Below, piece by piece: positions 6,953-16,579 of a stretch of 48,401 nucleotides of DNA. The notes under the pieces were generated by a model. That model searched no databases. It had not been told where the DNA came from and saw only the letters and a list, made by a program, of their open reading frames with translations. Within the stretch, counting starts at the first letter, position 1, and each line of letters begins with the position of its first letter. The DNA is from Candidatus Nitrotoga sp. HW29 (lineage in GTDB: Bacteria > Pseudomonadota > Gammaproteobacteria > Burkholderiales > Gallionellaceae): assembly GCF_924101635.2 (NCBI RefSeq), contig NZ_CAKMAA020000092.1, forward strand, positions 1-48,401, given 5' to 3'. The position numbers and the translations under genes are program-made.

Positions 6953-9811
6953 TCAGTTGAAATTATTCAGTGAATTTGGCGTTGTCAAAGATGGTGTAAT
7001 TGCAGAATGCTCTTGATTGAGCTGATAGCTCACGGCTTGCTTGGTGAGCAAGCTGAGCGGGGGTGGCAGCCGATGGTCGTTGTGTTCTTGCTGCAGGCTG
7101 CGGGACATGCCGCTTACCCCAATAATCTCGCAAATTTTGTCGGCCATATCCAATTGCGCCGGAGTCATTTCATCGTTACGAGGTGCTGAATAGCGGGTTT
7201 CACCACTCAGGTACATATCAACTTCGTTAGCAAGCGCGATCATCTGTACTTCGGCATCAGAAATAGTAATTCGATCGGCATCCGTTAGTATGGCCTGACT
7301 TTTCGGTGATTTCATTCCTCTGAGTGTATAGCTCCTGACCAGACGCTCCACCTTGTTTCCCTCGCCACCGAGTTTACTGCATATATCTTCGCGCGCTGCC
7401 TGCTTGCCTTCTGGATGTGCCGGGCAATGGGTGTATGCCGCGTGTAGCAGCCCGGCCATTACGACTTCAATCCGAAAGTCATAGCGCAGGAGCACGCTGG
7501 CGGTACCTGCCAGGTGGTTAATGAAGGGTCGGCCACATGAGCGGTATCTGCCCGTCATGAGTGCCTGTGCAGTGAAATAGGCAGTGCTTAGCAAGCTAAT
7601 TTCTGCGGCTTGATAGCCGTGGTCTATGGCCATATCCAGCAGGCCTGAACGGGTCTGCTGTAGCTCCTCTTTACGCATAGTAGTATTCCACTCCTGGCGC
7701 GGAGGGATATTTGCCCTGAGCGGATCGATATGACCAACATGCTTGCTCAGAAAAGTACGCAATACGCCAAAGGAACGCTGATCGTTGCAGACGCCCCATT
7801 TTTTTGCAAAATGCAGAATGCATTGTTCGCCCGCTTCACGCGACCAGCGCAACCTGAAAATGGGAAGATCCCCTAGCAGAAAATCGGCGAAAGCAAGGTA
7901 GTTCACGCGCGATGCAGGTTCCATGTAAGTAGAGTAACCCAGCCGCTTAGCCGCAAGTGAAACATCGACATGATCGTTGACAGAGATGATTTTGTCGTCG
8001 AGCAGGCCATGTTCCAGCAGAAGCCGTGTACGAACCAGCATGCAGTGGTATTCAACAAAATCCCAGGGCTTCCTGAAAAGCTGTTCAGGCACGTCCTCTG
8101 GCCGGTGATTGATAAGCAGATGCTCCAATTCCATGACAAGTCCATCACTGCAGACGTCATGGTAAAAATTAATCCTGCCGCCCGCCATGTGAATTTTTGG
8201 AACAGATTTGCCGTCGCTCCAGAGGTACAAAGGCCCCACAATACCGGCCCCTGTCTCATCAGCGCAGGCGATTAACTTTTCCAACCAGCCCGGTTCAACC
8301 TCAACGTCGTTGTCGATGAATACGGTGTATTCAGACGATATGCGATCCAGAGTTTTTATTCTGGCTTGATTAGGCCAGAGGGAATCTTCGGTATCCACCA
8401 ATTCAATTCCGTATTGGTGGGCCAGCGTTTCAAGTTGCTTACGGATCCAGATTGGTGACTGGTAGTCCACAAAAATGAGGCGGAAAATGGGGGGTGTATT
8501 GGACAGAATAGACTTCAAGGATTGGATTGTCAGACTGTAACGTTCCCGTATCGTCATGACGATCGTAACGCGAGCGTTTAGATTGGCCTTAACCATGGCG
8601 GGCTCTTGATTTGGCCGGATAGCTCCGCAACATTCCTTAAAGCGGTGCCCACTGCCGCATGGGCACGGCGCCAGTCGCCCCGGTTGTTGAACACCCGTAG
8701 CGGCAGATTGAGCGGGAGGTGTTGCCCGGGCAGTGACCGGCAGGCGTCGGGCGAGTGCATCGGCTGCCGCCTGAAATGTCGGATTGATTCCCGCTTGTCG
8801 GGCAAAAGCAAGTGCTTCTTCGTATTTATGGGATGCCTCTAGAATGAGTGCCATGGTCATACGAAACTCATCGACTGATGGATTGATTTCGATTGCCCGC
8901 CGAACCAATTTTTCTGCTGTAGCCAGTTGACCTTCGTGAAGATCCAGTCGGGCGAGTCCATGTAAAGCGCTGGGATCGTCCGGGTACGCTACAAGTGTTT
9001 TACTGAATAAGGTTCGGGAAAGTGCAAAATTTCCGTCATGGAAGGCGCGAACTGCCCCCATGCACATCTCAACCAAGCGGCGGGTGTGAAAGGATGATGC
9101 GCCGGACCATTTTAATCGCAAAATATTTTCCGAACGTTCGAGGCGAGATACATCCCGGGTGGCTGCGGAACCCGTGCCCGAGGTGCCTAGGTAAGGATGA
9201 TAATTGAATCCTACAACTGGAACGAACACAAAATCGGAGTGCTCTGCAATTTGATTCAAAAAATCGCGATCCTCGCAAATTTCAAGTGTTTCATCAAAGC
9301 GGCAGCCCAATTCAATGACTTTGCTGCGGATAATCGCTGACTGCCAATAAAACAGCGGCCCGAAGTACATCAATGCGCGGTTGAACGGGCTGCCAAACAA
9401 TTTTTCGACTTTCCCGTTTTCATCAAATATTCTGGTTCGACCGTAAACTAATAGCGCTTCGGGATGGGCATGGGAGGCGCTCAACATGGCCGAAAGGAAA
9501 TCAAAATCATACGTGTCGTCATCGTCCAGAAAGCAGAGCCACTCCCCATTTACGGCTTGCAATCCTTCGTTGGCGGCTTGGGGTCGTGGCAAACGGCGAT
9601 GACCGCCAACGATTCGTATCGAATGGCCGGATTGCCAGGTTATAGCCGGCAGCGCCGGGTGGCTTCCACCCGTTGCATCGACTACGATGACCTCAACGTT
9701 TGGATAATCCTGCCGTGCGATCGACTCCAGCGCCAAGCGAAGTTCTGGTCGTCCCATGCTGCGCACGATGACAGATACTAGTGGTAGCGTCGGTTGATTG
9801 TCAGGATACAT
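6953..9811 (-). CDS. GT2-TPR-SEC-C-GT2-HD multidomain glycosyltransferase
   Basis: This 952-residue protein joins five modules. Residues 10-245 are a GT-A family 2 glycosyltransferase, with VSVIVRS, the VVDATGG strand and acidic FLDDDDT (95-100). Residues about 250-350 are helical, TPR-like repeats. CPCGSGHRFKECC (383-395) is a textbook SEC-C zinc knuckle. Residues 413-690 are a second GT2 domain, with VTIVMTIRERYSL and FIDNDVEV (DND at 500-502). The C-terminal part, about 720-905, resembles HD/RelA-SpoT-like or DUF6817 domains: a histidine in PFINHLAGTASVL and AGLLHAAY, then a basic stretch. No signal peptide or membrane helix is visible, so it is probably cytoplasmic. GT2 enzymes transfer sugars from nucleotide sugars; target and sugar are unknown. 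The gene stands alone between panD and mgtE, and an IS end lies only 13 bases upstream of its ATG. Confidence 0.85.
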   Translation of the reverse strand: MYPDNQPTLPLVSVIVRSMGRPELRLALESIARQDYPNVEVIVVDATGGSHPALPAITWQSGHSIRIVGGHRRLPRPQAANEGLQAVNGEWLCFLDDDDTYDFDFLSAMLSASHAHPEALLVYGRTRIFDENGKVEKLFGSPFNRALMYFGPLFYWQSAIIRSKVIELGCRFDETLEICEDRDFLNQIAEHSDFVFVPVVGFNYHPYLGTSGTGSAATRDVSRLERSENILRLKWSGASSFHTRRLVEMCMGAVRAFHDGNFALSRTLFSKTLVAYPDDPSALHGLARLDLHEGQLATAEKLVRRAIEINPSVDEFRMTMALILEASHKYEEALAFARQAGINPTFQAAADALARRLPVTARATPPAQSAATGVQQPGRLAPCPCGSGHRFKECCGAIRPNQEPAMVKANLNARVTIVMTIRERYSLTIQSLKSILSNTPPIFRLIFVDYQSPIWIRKQLETLAHQYGIELVDTEDSLWPNQARIKTLDRISSEYTVFIDNDVEVEPGWLEKLIACADETGAGIVGPLYLWSDGKSVPKIHMAGGRINFYHDVCSDGLVMELEHLLINHRPEDVPEQLFRKPWDFVEYHCMLVRTRLLLEHGLLDDKIISVNDHVDVSLAAKRLGYSTYMEPASRVNYLAFADFLLGDLPIFRLRWSREAGEQCILHFAKKWGVCNDQRSFGVLRTFLSKHVGHIDPLRANIPPRQEWNTTMRKEELQQTRSGLLDMAIDHGYQAAEISLLSTAYFTAQALMTGRYRSCGRPFINHLAGTASVLLRYDFRIEVVMAGLLHAAYTHCPAHPEGKQAAREDICSKLGGEGNKVERLVRSYTLRGMKSPKSQAILTDADRITISDAEVQMIALANEVDMYLSGETRYSAPRNDEMTPAQLDMADKICEIIGVSGMSRSLQQEHNDHRLPPPLSLLTKQAVSYQLNQEHSAITPSLTTPNSLNNFN

Positions 9812-9824
9812 AGCAAGTACTTTC

Positions 9825-9877
9825 TGGCGGATTCAAGTTCGAAGTGCAACAACTGATGCTAGCTTGGTATAGCGCAT
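9825..9877 (-). repeat. Insertion-sequence end, copy B of a 53-base inverted pair
   Basis: This stretch is the reverse complement of bases 1-53 with one mismatch. The outer tip (tggcggattc) faces the glycosyltransferase gene, whose ATG is 13 bases away. No transposase is next to it: mgtE ends only 80 bases further on. It is therefore a solo end, left by deletion of the element body or by recombination. Family assignment to IS3 rests on likeness to the end beside the transposase fragment at 28061-28246. Confidence 0.65.
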
Positions 9878-9956
9878 CTCCACCCCGAATAGTACTTCAT
9901 TCGTGAAGAATTACCCTTGCTTCGATTTATCGCGCCAAGTCACGCAAATATGGAAT

Positions 9957-11411
9957 TTAATGGATTAAAAATAGAGCAGCGAGTCCAAGGAAAATGAAGA
10001 AACCGCCGCTGTCTGTAATGGCGGTAAGCATTACACTGGAACCGATGGCCGGGTCGCGTCCCATACGCTGCATGGAGAGCGGTATCAGTAAACCAGCCAA
10101 TGCGCCAAGGACCAAATTGAGCACCATGGCGCCAGTTAAAATCACGCCCAGCAGCACACTTTTATACAGGAAATACGCGAATAATCCGGCGACACCACCC
10201 CAAATCAAGCCGTTCAGGGCGGCGATGGTAAGCTCTTTACCGATTAGTCGCTTTGCATTAGCTTGGTTAAGCTGCCCCAAAGCCAGCGAGCGGATGATGA
10301 TAGTAGCGGTTTGGTTTGCCGAGTTGCCGGCGATACCTGCCACGATAGGCATGAGTGCCGCGAGTGCGACAAGTTTTTCGATGGTATTTTCGAATTCGCC
10401 TATCACGCGTGAGGCAAAGAATGCAGTACATAGATTGAGCGCCAGCCACATCCAGCGATTTTTTACGCTCTTCCAGACCGAAGCAAAGATATCTTCTTCT
10501 CCACGCAAACCGGCTGTATTCAAAATGTCGCTTTCCGATTCTGAACGTATATAGTCCATTACCGTGTTCACGGTCACGCGACCAACCAGCTTACCATCCT
10601 CTTCCACCACAGGTGCTGAAACCAAATCATAACGCTCAAATGCTTGTGCTGCCTTTTCCGCCTTGTCATCCGAATGCAATTTGATGGTATCGGTCAACAT
10701 CAGTTTGCTTACGGTTACGTCCGGTTCGTTCACCAATAGACGATTAAGCGGTAAGACACCCTTAAAAATATCGTCTCTGTCCACGACGAATAGCTGGTCA
10801 GTATGATCGGGCATTTCGTCGAAACGGCGCAGATAACGCGATACGACTTCCAGCGTGACATGCTCGCGAATAGTGACCATGTCGAAATCCATCAGCGCGC
10901 CTACCGCATCTTCCGGATAGGACATCGCCGCACGCAATTGCTCACGTTCTTCAATGGTGAGCGATTTAAATACATCGCGTATTACCGCATGCGGCAAATC
11001 ATGCGCCAAATCGGCAATCTCGTCGGTATCCAGCTGCTCTGCAGCTTCGCGCAGTTCCTCGCGACTCATGGTGGCGATCAATGATTCACGTACTGAATCG
11101 GAAACCTCGATCAAGATTTCGCCGTCACAATCAGCCTTGACCAGATCCCATACCAGTAAACGCTGCTCAATGGGCAGGGCCTCCAAGATAAAAGCGATAT
11201 CAGAGGAATGTAGTTTGCTCAGCTTATCTTGCAGCTCGGCCAGATGCTGCTTGTGCAGTATGTTGTCCAACAACTCGTGACGTTCCTGGCGCGGTATTTC
11301 CTGCTTGCGTGCCAGCATTTCGACCAGCTCGTGCTTGTCCAACAGGCTTTGCACCTGATGCAGATGCTCCTGCACGTTTTCTGTGTAATGAGGCTCGTGG
11401 TTTTTGGTCAT
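9957..11411 (-). CDS. mgtE: Magnesium transporter MgtE
   Basis: This 484-residue inner-membrane magnesium channel consists of a helical N domain (about 20-145) and paired CBS domains (about 145-270) that sense cytoplasmic magnesium. About five transmembrane helices follow (about 310-484). Seen in the pore domain are ALMPIVAGIAGNSANQT and, near the end, TAITDSGGFFIFLG, which holds the conserved pore aspartate. The length is usual for the family. It is divergent from sucC across a 514-base spacer and does not appear to share an operon with the glycosyltransferase downstream. Some mgtE genes are riboswitch-controlled, but I could not recognise an M-box in the leader. Confidence 0.96.
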   Translation of the reverse strand: MTKNHEPHYTENVQEHLHQVQSLLDKHELVEMLARKQEIPRQERHELLDNILHKQHLAELQDKLSKLHSSDIAFILEALPIEQRLLVWDLVKADCDGEILIEVSDSVRESLIATMSREELREAAEQLDTDEIADLAHDLPHAVIRDVFKSLTIEEREQLRAAMSYPEDAVGALMDFDMVTIREHVTLEVVSRYLRRFDEMPDHTDQLFVVDRDDIFKGVLPLNRLLVNEPDVTVSKLMLTDTIKLHSDDKAEKAAQAFERYDLVSAPVVEEDGKLVGRVTVNTVMDYIRSESESDILNTAGLRGEEDIFASVWKSVKNRWMWLALNLCTAFFASRVIGEFENTIEKLVALAALMPIVAGIAGNSANQTATIIIRSLALGQLNQANAKRLIGKELTIAALNGLIWGGVAGLFAYFLYKSVLLGVILTGAMVLNLVLGALAGLLIPLSMQRMGRDPAIGSSVMLTAITDSGGFFIFLGLAALFLIH

Positions 11412-11925
11412 GATGCGAAATCTAAAAGACTACGACTATTGTAAAGAGGTTGAAGGACAGACGTGTGAAATAATGATCAATTGTGTTGATGTGGACAATT
11501 TGACTGCTAAATTGCAGCAAAAGTTGCCGAATTGATCGCAATTATTGATTCAATGCTCAGCTATTACGCTTGGTGTTTTTGATCTGTTTATGCGGTATAC
11601 AAGTTTTGTTTTATAGCGTTGACGTGCCGAACCAGCTATGTAGAAACGGTTTTAAGTTCCTGTTCGATTTCGTATTCTGTAAATGACTCGTATATACTTA
11701 ACCCGAGGTGTGTTTTTCACGTACATTTTTGATTTCCTAATGGCTGGGTATTTTTTGTAATCAATCTCTTGAATGCATACTCATGTTAGTTAAAATATAT
11801 ATTAAGTATCAATAATTATTAAAATTTAATCAATATGTTATGTTTTTAAATCAGAGCTGATCGGATAATATTGAGTTGGTAGCGCGTCGTTTGTTTGGCG
11901 CATGAAATAAGGTACGTAATTAAAT
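11412..11925. other. Divergent intergenic region mgtE / sucC
   Basis: This 514-base AT-rich spacer must hold the promoters of both mgtE (minus) and sucCD (plus). A GATAAT-like -10 lies near 11863-11868, but no convincing -35 pairs with it. I see no gene, tRNA or clear hairpin. The long leader on the sucC side could hold regulatory sites that cannot be identified by eye. Confidence 0.4.
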
Positions 11926-13092
11926 ATGAAAATTCACGAATATCAGGCCAAAGAAATCCTCCGTCAGTATGGCGTGCCGACCCCGCGCGGATCGGTGTGT
12001 TTCAGTGTGGATGAGGCCGTTGCTGTTGCACAGCAGTTGGGTGGCCCGGTGTGGGTGATAAAGGCACAGATTCATGCCGGTGGGCGTGGCCAGGGTGGCG
12101 GGGTTAAGGTGGTGAATTCGGTGCAGGATGTTGGTACGCGCGCTGGAGAGATTCTTGGCATGCAATTGGTTACCCATCAGACTAATGCTAATGGGCAATT
12201 GGTCAGGCGCCTGCTGGTTGAGGAGGGTGTGCAGATTGCAAAAGAATATTATGTGGGAATGGTAATCGATCGAAGCAAGCAGCGTGTCGTGCTGATGGCC
12301 AGTAGCGAGGGAGGAATGGACATTGAGGCAGTTGCTGCGCGTTCACCCGAAAAAATTCACAAAGTATGGATAGACCCTTCGTCAGGACTGATTGACGCTG
12401 AGGTAGACGTTGTAGCGCGACAGATTGGTATCCCGAATGTCGCACTTGCTCAGGCGCGTGCCTGTTTTAAAGGTTTGTATCAAGCTTTTGTGGAAAAGGA
12501 TGCGATGCTGGCGGAGATCAATCCGCTCGTGCTAACTGCAGATCAGAATTTATTGGCGTTAGATGCAAAAATTAATTTCGATAGTAATGCGTTATTTCGA
12601 CATTCAGAAATTGTGGCGCTACGCGATCTGGATGAAGAAGATCCGGCCGAGGTTGAAGCTTCACAATTCGATCTTAGCTACATTTCTCTGACGGGCAACA
12701 TTGGCTGCTTGGTGAATGGTGCCGGGTTAGCCATGGCGACCATGGATATCATCAAATTGTATGGTGGTATGCCAGCGAATTTTCTTGATGTAGGCGGAGG
12801 TGCCAGTAAGGAAAAAGTAACCGAAGCATTCAAATTGATGTTGAAAAACCCAAATTTGTGCGCAATTTTGGTAAATATATTTGGCGGAATTATGAAGTGC
12901 GATGTGATTGCTGAAGGAGTGGTGGCAGCGGCCCGTGAAGTACATTTAAAAGTACCATTAGTGGTGCGTCTGGAAGGCACGAACGTTGATCTCGGAAAAA
13001 AAATTCTGGCTGAATCTGGCCTGCCAATTATTTCTGCCGTTGATATGGCAGATGCGGCAGCGAAGGTTGTTACTGCGGCAAAGGGGGCATAA
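11926..13092 (+). CDS. sucC: Succinyl-CoA synthetase, beta subunit (ADP-forming)
   Basis: This 388-residue ATP-grasp subunit works with SucD to convert succinyl-CoA to succinate with formation of ATP or GTP in the citric acid cycle. Markers are the N-terminal [12 protein letters not shown], the nucleotide-binding [16 protein letters not shown] (about 46-61), AEINPLVLT with metal-ligand residues near 200, and the C-terminal [18 protein letters not shown] and [11 protein letters not shown] segments. The length is that of canonical SucC. It is followed by sucD with a one-base overlap, so the pair is one operon. A weak AAGGTA ribosome-binding site precedes the start. Confidence 0.97.
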   Translation: MKIHEYQAKEILRQYGVPTPRGSVCFSVDEAVAVAQQLGGPVWVIKAQIHAGGRGQGGGVKVVNSVQDVGTRAGEILGMQLVTHQTNANGQLVRRLLVEEGVQIAKEYYVGMVIDRSKQRVVLMASSEGGMDIEAVAARSPEKIHKVWIDPSSGLIDAEVDVVARQIGIPNVALAQARACFKGLYQAFVEKDAMLAEINPLVLTADQNLLALDAKINFDSNALFRHSEIVALRDLDEEDPAEVEASQFDLSYISLTGNIGCLVNGAGLAMATMDIIKLYGGMPANFLDVGGGASKEKVTEAFKLMLKNPNLCAILVNIFGGIMKCDVIAEGVVAAAREVHLKVPLVVRLEGTNVDLGKKILAESGLPIISAVDMADAAAKVVTAAKGA

Positions 13093-13973
13093 TGTCCATA
13101 CTTATCAATAAAAATACTAAAGTAATGACGCAAGGCATGACCGGTAAAGTCGGCCAATTTCATACATTACATTGTAAAAATTATGCAAATGGAGCAAATT
13201 GTTTTGTTGCTGGAGTGACTCCCGGTAAGGCCGGACAAAGCTATGAGGGTATTCCCATATTCAACAGCGTGATGGAAGCGAGCGCCCAAACCGGGGCAAC
13301 GGTCTCCGTGATTTATGTACCGCCGCCCTTTGCCGCTGCAGCGATTGACGAGGCGGTGGCAGCAGGGCTGGAGCTGGTAATATGCATTACAGAAGGCATA
13401 CCCGTACATGACATGCTACGTACGCGTTACAAAATGCAAGGTAAAAAAACGTTACTGATTGGCCCAAATTGTCCCGGGTTGATTACGCCGGATGAAATTA
13501 AAATTGGCATCATGCCCGGGCACATTCATCGCAAGGGCCGTATTGGCGTAGTGTCACGTTCGGGAACGTTGACTTATGAGGCAGTTTGGCAGCTAACTGA
13601 ACTGGGTTTTGGGCAATCTTCCTGTGTTGGAATAGGCGGTGATCCGATCAATGGCATGAAGCATTTGTCTGTCATGAAATTGTTCAATGATGACCCCGAG
13701 ACCGATGCGGTGGTGATGGTGGGTGAAATTGGTGGCAGTGATGAAGAAGAGTGCGCGCGCTGGATTAAGAGCAATATGCAAAAACCTGTGGTTGGTTTTA
13801 TTGCTGGAATTACCGCGCCGCGCGGTAAGCGTATGGGACATGCTGGTGCAATTATTTCCGGAGGTCAGGGCGGTGCGGAGGATAAATTGGCGGTGATGGA
13901 AGAATGTGGCATACAGATCACGCGCAATCCGGCTGAAATGGGCAAAGTAATGAAGCATGTTTTAAAAGGATAA
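13092..13973 (+). CDS. sucD: Succinyl-CoA synthetase, alpha subunit
   Basis: This is the 293-residue CoA-binding and phospho-histidine subunit. The N-terminal TQGMTGKVGQFHT is the CoA-site motif, followed by AGVTPGKAGQ and LIGPNCPGL. The catalytic histidine is His250 in RMGHAGAIISGGQG, which is phosphorylated during turnover. The length is normal. The start shares one base with the sucC stop, which favours equal synthesis of both subunits. Other citric-acid-cycle genes are not in view. Confidence 0.97.
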   Translation: MSILINKNTKVMTQGMTGKVGQFHTLHCKNYANGANCFVAGVTPGKAGQSYEGIPIFNSVMEASAQTGATVSVIYVPPPFAAAAIDEAVAAGLELVICITEGIPVHDMLRTRYKMQGKKTLLIGPNCPGLITPDEIKIGIMPGHIHRKGRIGVVSRSGTLTYEAVWQLTELGFGQSSCVGIGGDPINGMKHLSVMKLFNDDPETDAVVMVGEIGGSDEEECARWIKSNMQKPVVGFIAGITAPRGKRMGHAGAIISGGQGGAEDKLAVMEECGIQITRNPAEMGKVMKHVLKG

Positions 13974-14161
13974 CTTTCTGATAATGTAAGTTTTACTCAC
14001 TTCGTAATTTTAGGTTATCAAGAAAAAGTGATTGCTCCTGATTTGCTACTCGCCTATTTGGTAATTTTAAAAAGCTACGACAATCATGTAGCTTACCGCA
14101 CAAACAATCTTACAAAATTTGCCCTTCGAGCTGGAGCCTGCCACTGTCAAAAGGAAGAAGA

Positions 14162-15169
14162 ATGATTTTAGTAACAGGTGGGACCGGTTATATCGGCTCG
14201 CATACGGTTGTTGAGCTGATGCTGGCTGGATTCGAGATTTTGATTGTTGACAATTTTTGTAACAGCAAGGCAACGGTTCTTGATCGTATGGAGCGTATTG
14301 TTGGGCGCCGACCGGGATTTATAGAGGCGGATATTCGTGATCGGCAAGCGATGCAAACCCTCTTTGCAGGGCATTATTTTGATGCGGTAATCCATTTTGC
14401 TGGTTTGAAAGCGGTAGGCGAATCGGTGGCTCAACCGTTACGCTACTATGATAATAATGTTTGTGGCAGTTTGGTATTGTTTGAGATGATGGCCGAAGCA
14501 CAGGTAAAAACGCTGGTTTTTTCTTCTTCTGCTACAGTTTACGGTGATCCTGCGACCGTTCCAATTCTGGAGAGTTTTCCGCTTGGTGCGACCAATCCAT
14601 ATGGCAGAAGCAAGCTGATGGTCGAAGAGGTGCTCCGTGATCTTGCGATAGCTGATCCTTCATGGCGCATAGCGTTGCTTCGCTATTTTAACCCTGTGGG
14701 CGCGCATGAAAGCGGATTGATAGGCGAGGATCCTGCGGACATTCCGAATAATTTGCTTCCTTACATTGTCCAAGTAGCACAAGGTCGGCGCAAGGAACTA
14801 TCGATTTATGGTGATGATTATCCAACCATTGATGGTACTGGTATGAGAGATTATATTCATGTCGTTGATCTTGCTATTGGCCATGTCAAGACTTTGGAAA
14901 AACTGGCTGATCAGACGGGAGTCGTTACCTATAATTTGGGCACGGGGCGGAGTAATAGCGTTTTGGAGATGGTGCGCGCATTCGAGCAAGCCAGTGGACG
15001 GAACATACCCTACAAAATAGTGGGGCGTCGCTCCGGGGATGTTGCTACTTGTTACGCAGACACTACGCTAGCGGAACGTGATCTGGGTTGGAAAGCTGAG
15101 CGAACTATAGCGCAGATGTGTGCTGACTCTTGGAGATGGCAGTCTTCAGGAAACCACGGTAAACTTTAA
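14162..15169 (+). CDS. galE: UDP-glucose 4-epimerase
   Basis: This 335-residue short-chain dehydrogenase/reductase-type enzyme interconverts UDP-glucose and UDP-galactose using tightly bound NAD. It shows the Rossmann motif TGGTGYIGSH (5-14), FAGLKAVGES (79-88), SSSATVYGDP (121-130) with the catalytic Ser/Thr, and Tyr147-x3-Lys151 in NPYGRSK. The substrate-loop LLRYFNPVGAHESGLIGEDP also fits GalE. The ATG at 14162 follows an AAGGAAGAAG ribosome-binding site. It stands alone after sucD. UDP-galactose would supply surface polysaccharide or glycosylation, so a link to the glycosyltransferase at 6953-9811 is possible but not shown. Confidence 0.95.
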   Translation: MILVTGGTGYIGSHTVVELMLAGFEILIVDNFCNSKATVLDRMERIVGRRPGFIEADIRDRQAMQTLFAGHYFDAVIHFAGLKAVGESVAQPLRYYDNNVCGSLVLFEMMAEAQVKTLVFSSSATVYGDPATVPILESFPLGATNPYGRSKLMVEEVLRDLAIADPSWRIALLRYFNPVGAHESGLIGEDPADIPNNLLPYIVQVAQGRRKELSIYGDDYPTIDGTGMRDYIHVVDLAIGHVKTLEKLADQTGVVTYNLGTGRSNSVLEMVRAFEQASGRNIPYKIVGRRSGDVATCYADTTLAERDLGWKAERTIAQMCADSWRWQSSGNHGKL

Positions 15170-15287
15170 ATTTGCGTATCACTTCGATGTTCTTGCCACA
15201 TTGAACACCTCCGTTTCAGGTTTGACCAAACGTTGGTGTCCATTTTCTTGGCTCATTGCATCAACATCGCCGATGATGACGTACAGG

Positions 15288-15710
15288 TTATTTGGCGACT
15301 TGTTTTTCGCGAATCTCATCCAGCGTTTTGCAGTCTATGCATAATGTAGCAGTTGGTCGTGCTTCCAAGCGGTTAAGTCCAATTTCTATGCCGCAATTTT
15401 CACAATATCCATAATCACCACTGTTTATTTTACCTAACATTTCGTTGATTTTTTTAATCAGCTTGCTTTCACGATCACGATTACGTAGTTCTAGCGTCAT
15501 GTCTGATTCTTGGCTTGCGCGATCATTTGGATCGGCAAACACAGTGGCATCGTCCTGCATGGAGTGCACCGTACGGTCAATATCTTCACCCAGACCAAGT
15601 TTGATGTTGTTTAGAATACTGCGGAAATGATCCAGTTGCTTAGGGTTCATATAAGTTTCCCCCTTTTTTGTTTTGTAAGGGGCTACAGGCTTTGTGGGTT
15701 GTACCGACAT
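15288..15710 (-). CDS. dksA: RNA polymerase-binding transcription factor DksA
   Basis: This 140-residue protein enters the secondary channel of RNA polymerase and, with ppGpp, tunes rRNA and amino-acid promoters. The coiled-coil tip carries DPNDRA (60-65), matching the DxxDxA motif needed for activity. A four-cysteine zinc finger follows (Cys103, Cys106, Cys124, Cys127). The frame is open nine codons further upstream, but GGAG lies seven bases before the ATG at 15710, so I start there. Both key aspartates and all four cysteines are present, marking canonical DksA rather than a TraR- or DksA2-like paralogue. Confidence 0.95.
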   Translation of the reverse strand: MSVQPTKPVAPYKTKKGETYMNPKQLDHFRSILNNIKLGLGEDIDRTVHSMQDDATVFADPNDRASQESDMTLELRNRDRESKLIKKINEMLGKINSGDYGYCENCGIEIGLNRLEARPTATLCIDCKTLDEIREKQVAK

Positions 15711-15994
15711 CAAATATCTCCAGAAATATACACACAAAATTTAAAATCGCGCTTTAATACCAGAAATGCACCACCACCGCAACTAAATAGGCCTACTCCC
15801 TGGCATAAAAAACGCCTGTAAGCCAAGTTAAATAATTAATAGTTTGTAAAGTGAGTCAGATTTTGTAAGTTATTGTTATGCACTACCTTAGTAGGATCTT
15901 TTCGTTTAATTTATAAATTTATTTGCAATTACATATGCTTATTGAATATTTTAATTGGGTCTGGAAGACATAATGCTGGATATGGCATTTGCGC

Positions 15995-16579
15995 TTATAA
16001 GATTAAAACTCCCTGCGCTTTCAGCATGGATACCAATTGAATAAGAGGTAGCCCAATTAGAGCAGTAGGATCATCACCCTCCATACGACTGATCAGTGCG
16101 ATGCCTAAACCTTCTGATTTCGCGCTGCCTGCGCAGTGATAAGGTTGCTCTTTACGTAAATAGGATTCGATTTCGTCGTCGCTGAAATTGCGAAAGCTGA
16201 CGCAATTTGTTGCTATTTCAGTTTGAGTTTCGTCATTACGTGCATTTAACAGAGTCAATGCAGTATAAAAAGTTATGCTGTGTCCACGCATAGTGCGCAG
16301 TTGTCGTACAGCATTTTCATGAGTAAGGGGTTTGTCCAGTTGTTCTTCACCCAATAATGCAACCTGATCTGAGCCTATAATCAGAGCATCAGGGTAATGG
16401 GTTGCCACCGCACGTGCTTTTTCACGGGAAAGCCGCCATGCGACTTGTTTCGCGCTTTCACCAGGTAGGGAAGTTTCGTCTATGTCAGGAGCAGCAATTT
16501 GAAATGGGATTTTCAAACGTTCCAAAAGCTCACGGCGATAAACTGAAGTAGAAGCGAGAATAAGCGACTGATAATTCAA
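15995..16579 (-). CDS. Maf-family nucleotide pyrophosphatase (YceF type)
   Basis: This 194-residue Maf-fold enzyme hydrolyses non-canonical or modified nucleoside triphosphates. The YceF branch prefers m7GTP. Seen are [17 protein letters not shown] at the N-terminus, the catalytic strand [10 protein letters not shown] and the YceF-like C-terminal [13 protein letters not shown] and [12 protein letters not shown]. The start is TTG at 16579: no ATG exists near enough, and the family fold begins within six residues. GGAG lies four bases upstream. The gene is not linked to the usual rpmF-plsX block. Substrate preference is inferred from subfamily likeness. Confidence 0.93.
   Translation of the reverse strand: MNYQSLILASTSVYRRELLERLKIPFQIAAPDIDETSLPGESAKQVAWRLSREKARAVATHYPDALIIGSDQVALLGEEQLDKPLTHENAVRQLRTMRGHSITFYTALTLLNARNDETQTEIATNCVSFRNFSDDEIESYLRKEQPYHCAGSAKSEGLGIALISRMEGDDPTALIGLPLIQLVSMLKAQGVLIL

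Noticed and set aside
9994-10554. 186-codon plus-strand open frame opposite mgtE
   Set aside because: Antisense shadow of mgtE; the composition is Ser/Ala/Pro/Thr-rich and no domain or ribosome-binding site is seen.
11412-11925. Possible magnesium riboswitch before mgtE
   Set aside because: I could not recognise the M-box core helices by eye; a covariance-model search would be needed.
12678-13163. 161-codon minus-strand frame across sucC/sucD
   Set aside because: Antisense to two confident genes; no motif.
14072-14094. Hairpin AAGCTAC/GTAGCTT between sucD and galE
   Set aside because: It resembles a terminator only on the minus strand, where no gene is being ended; without a T-run on plus I do not call it.
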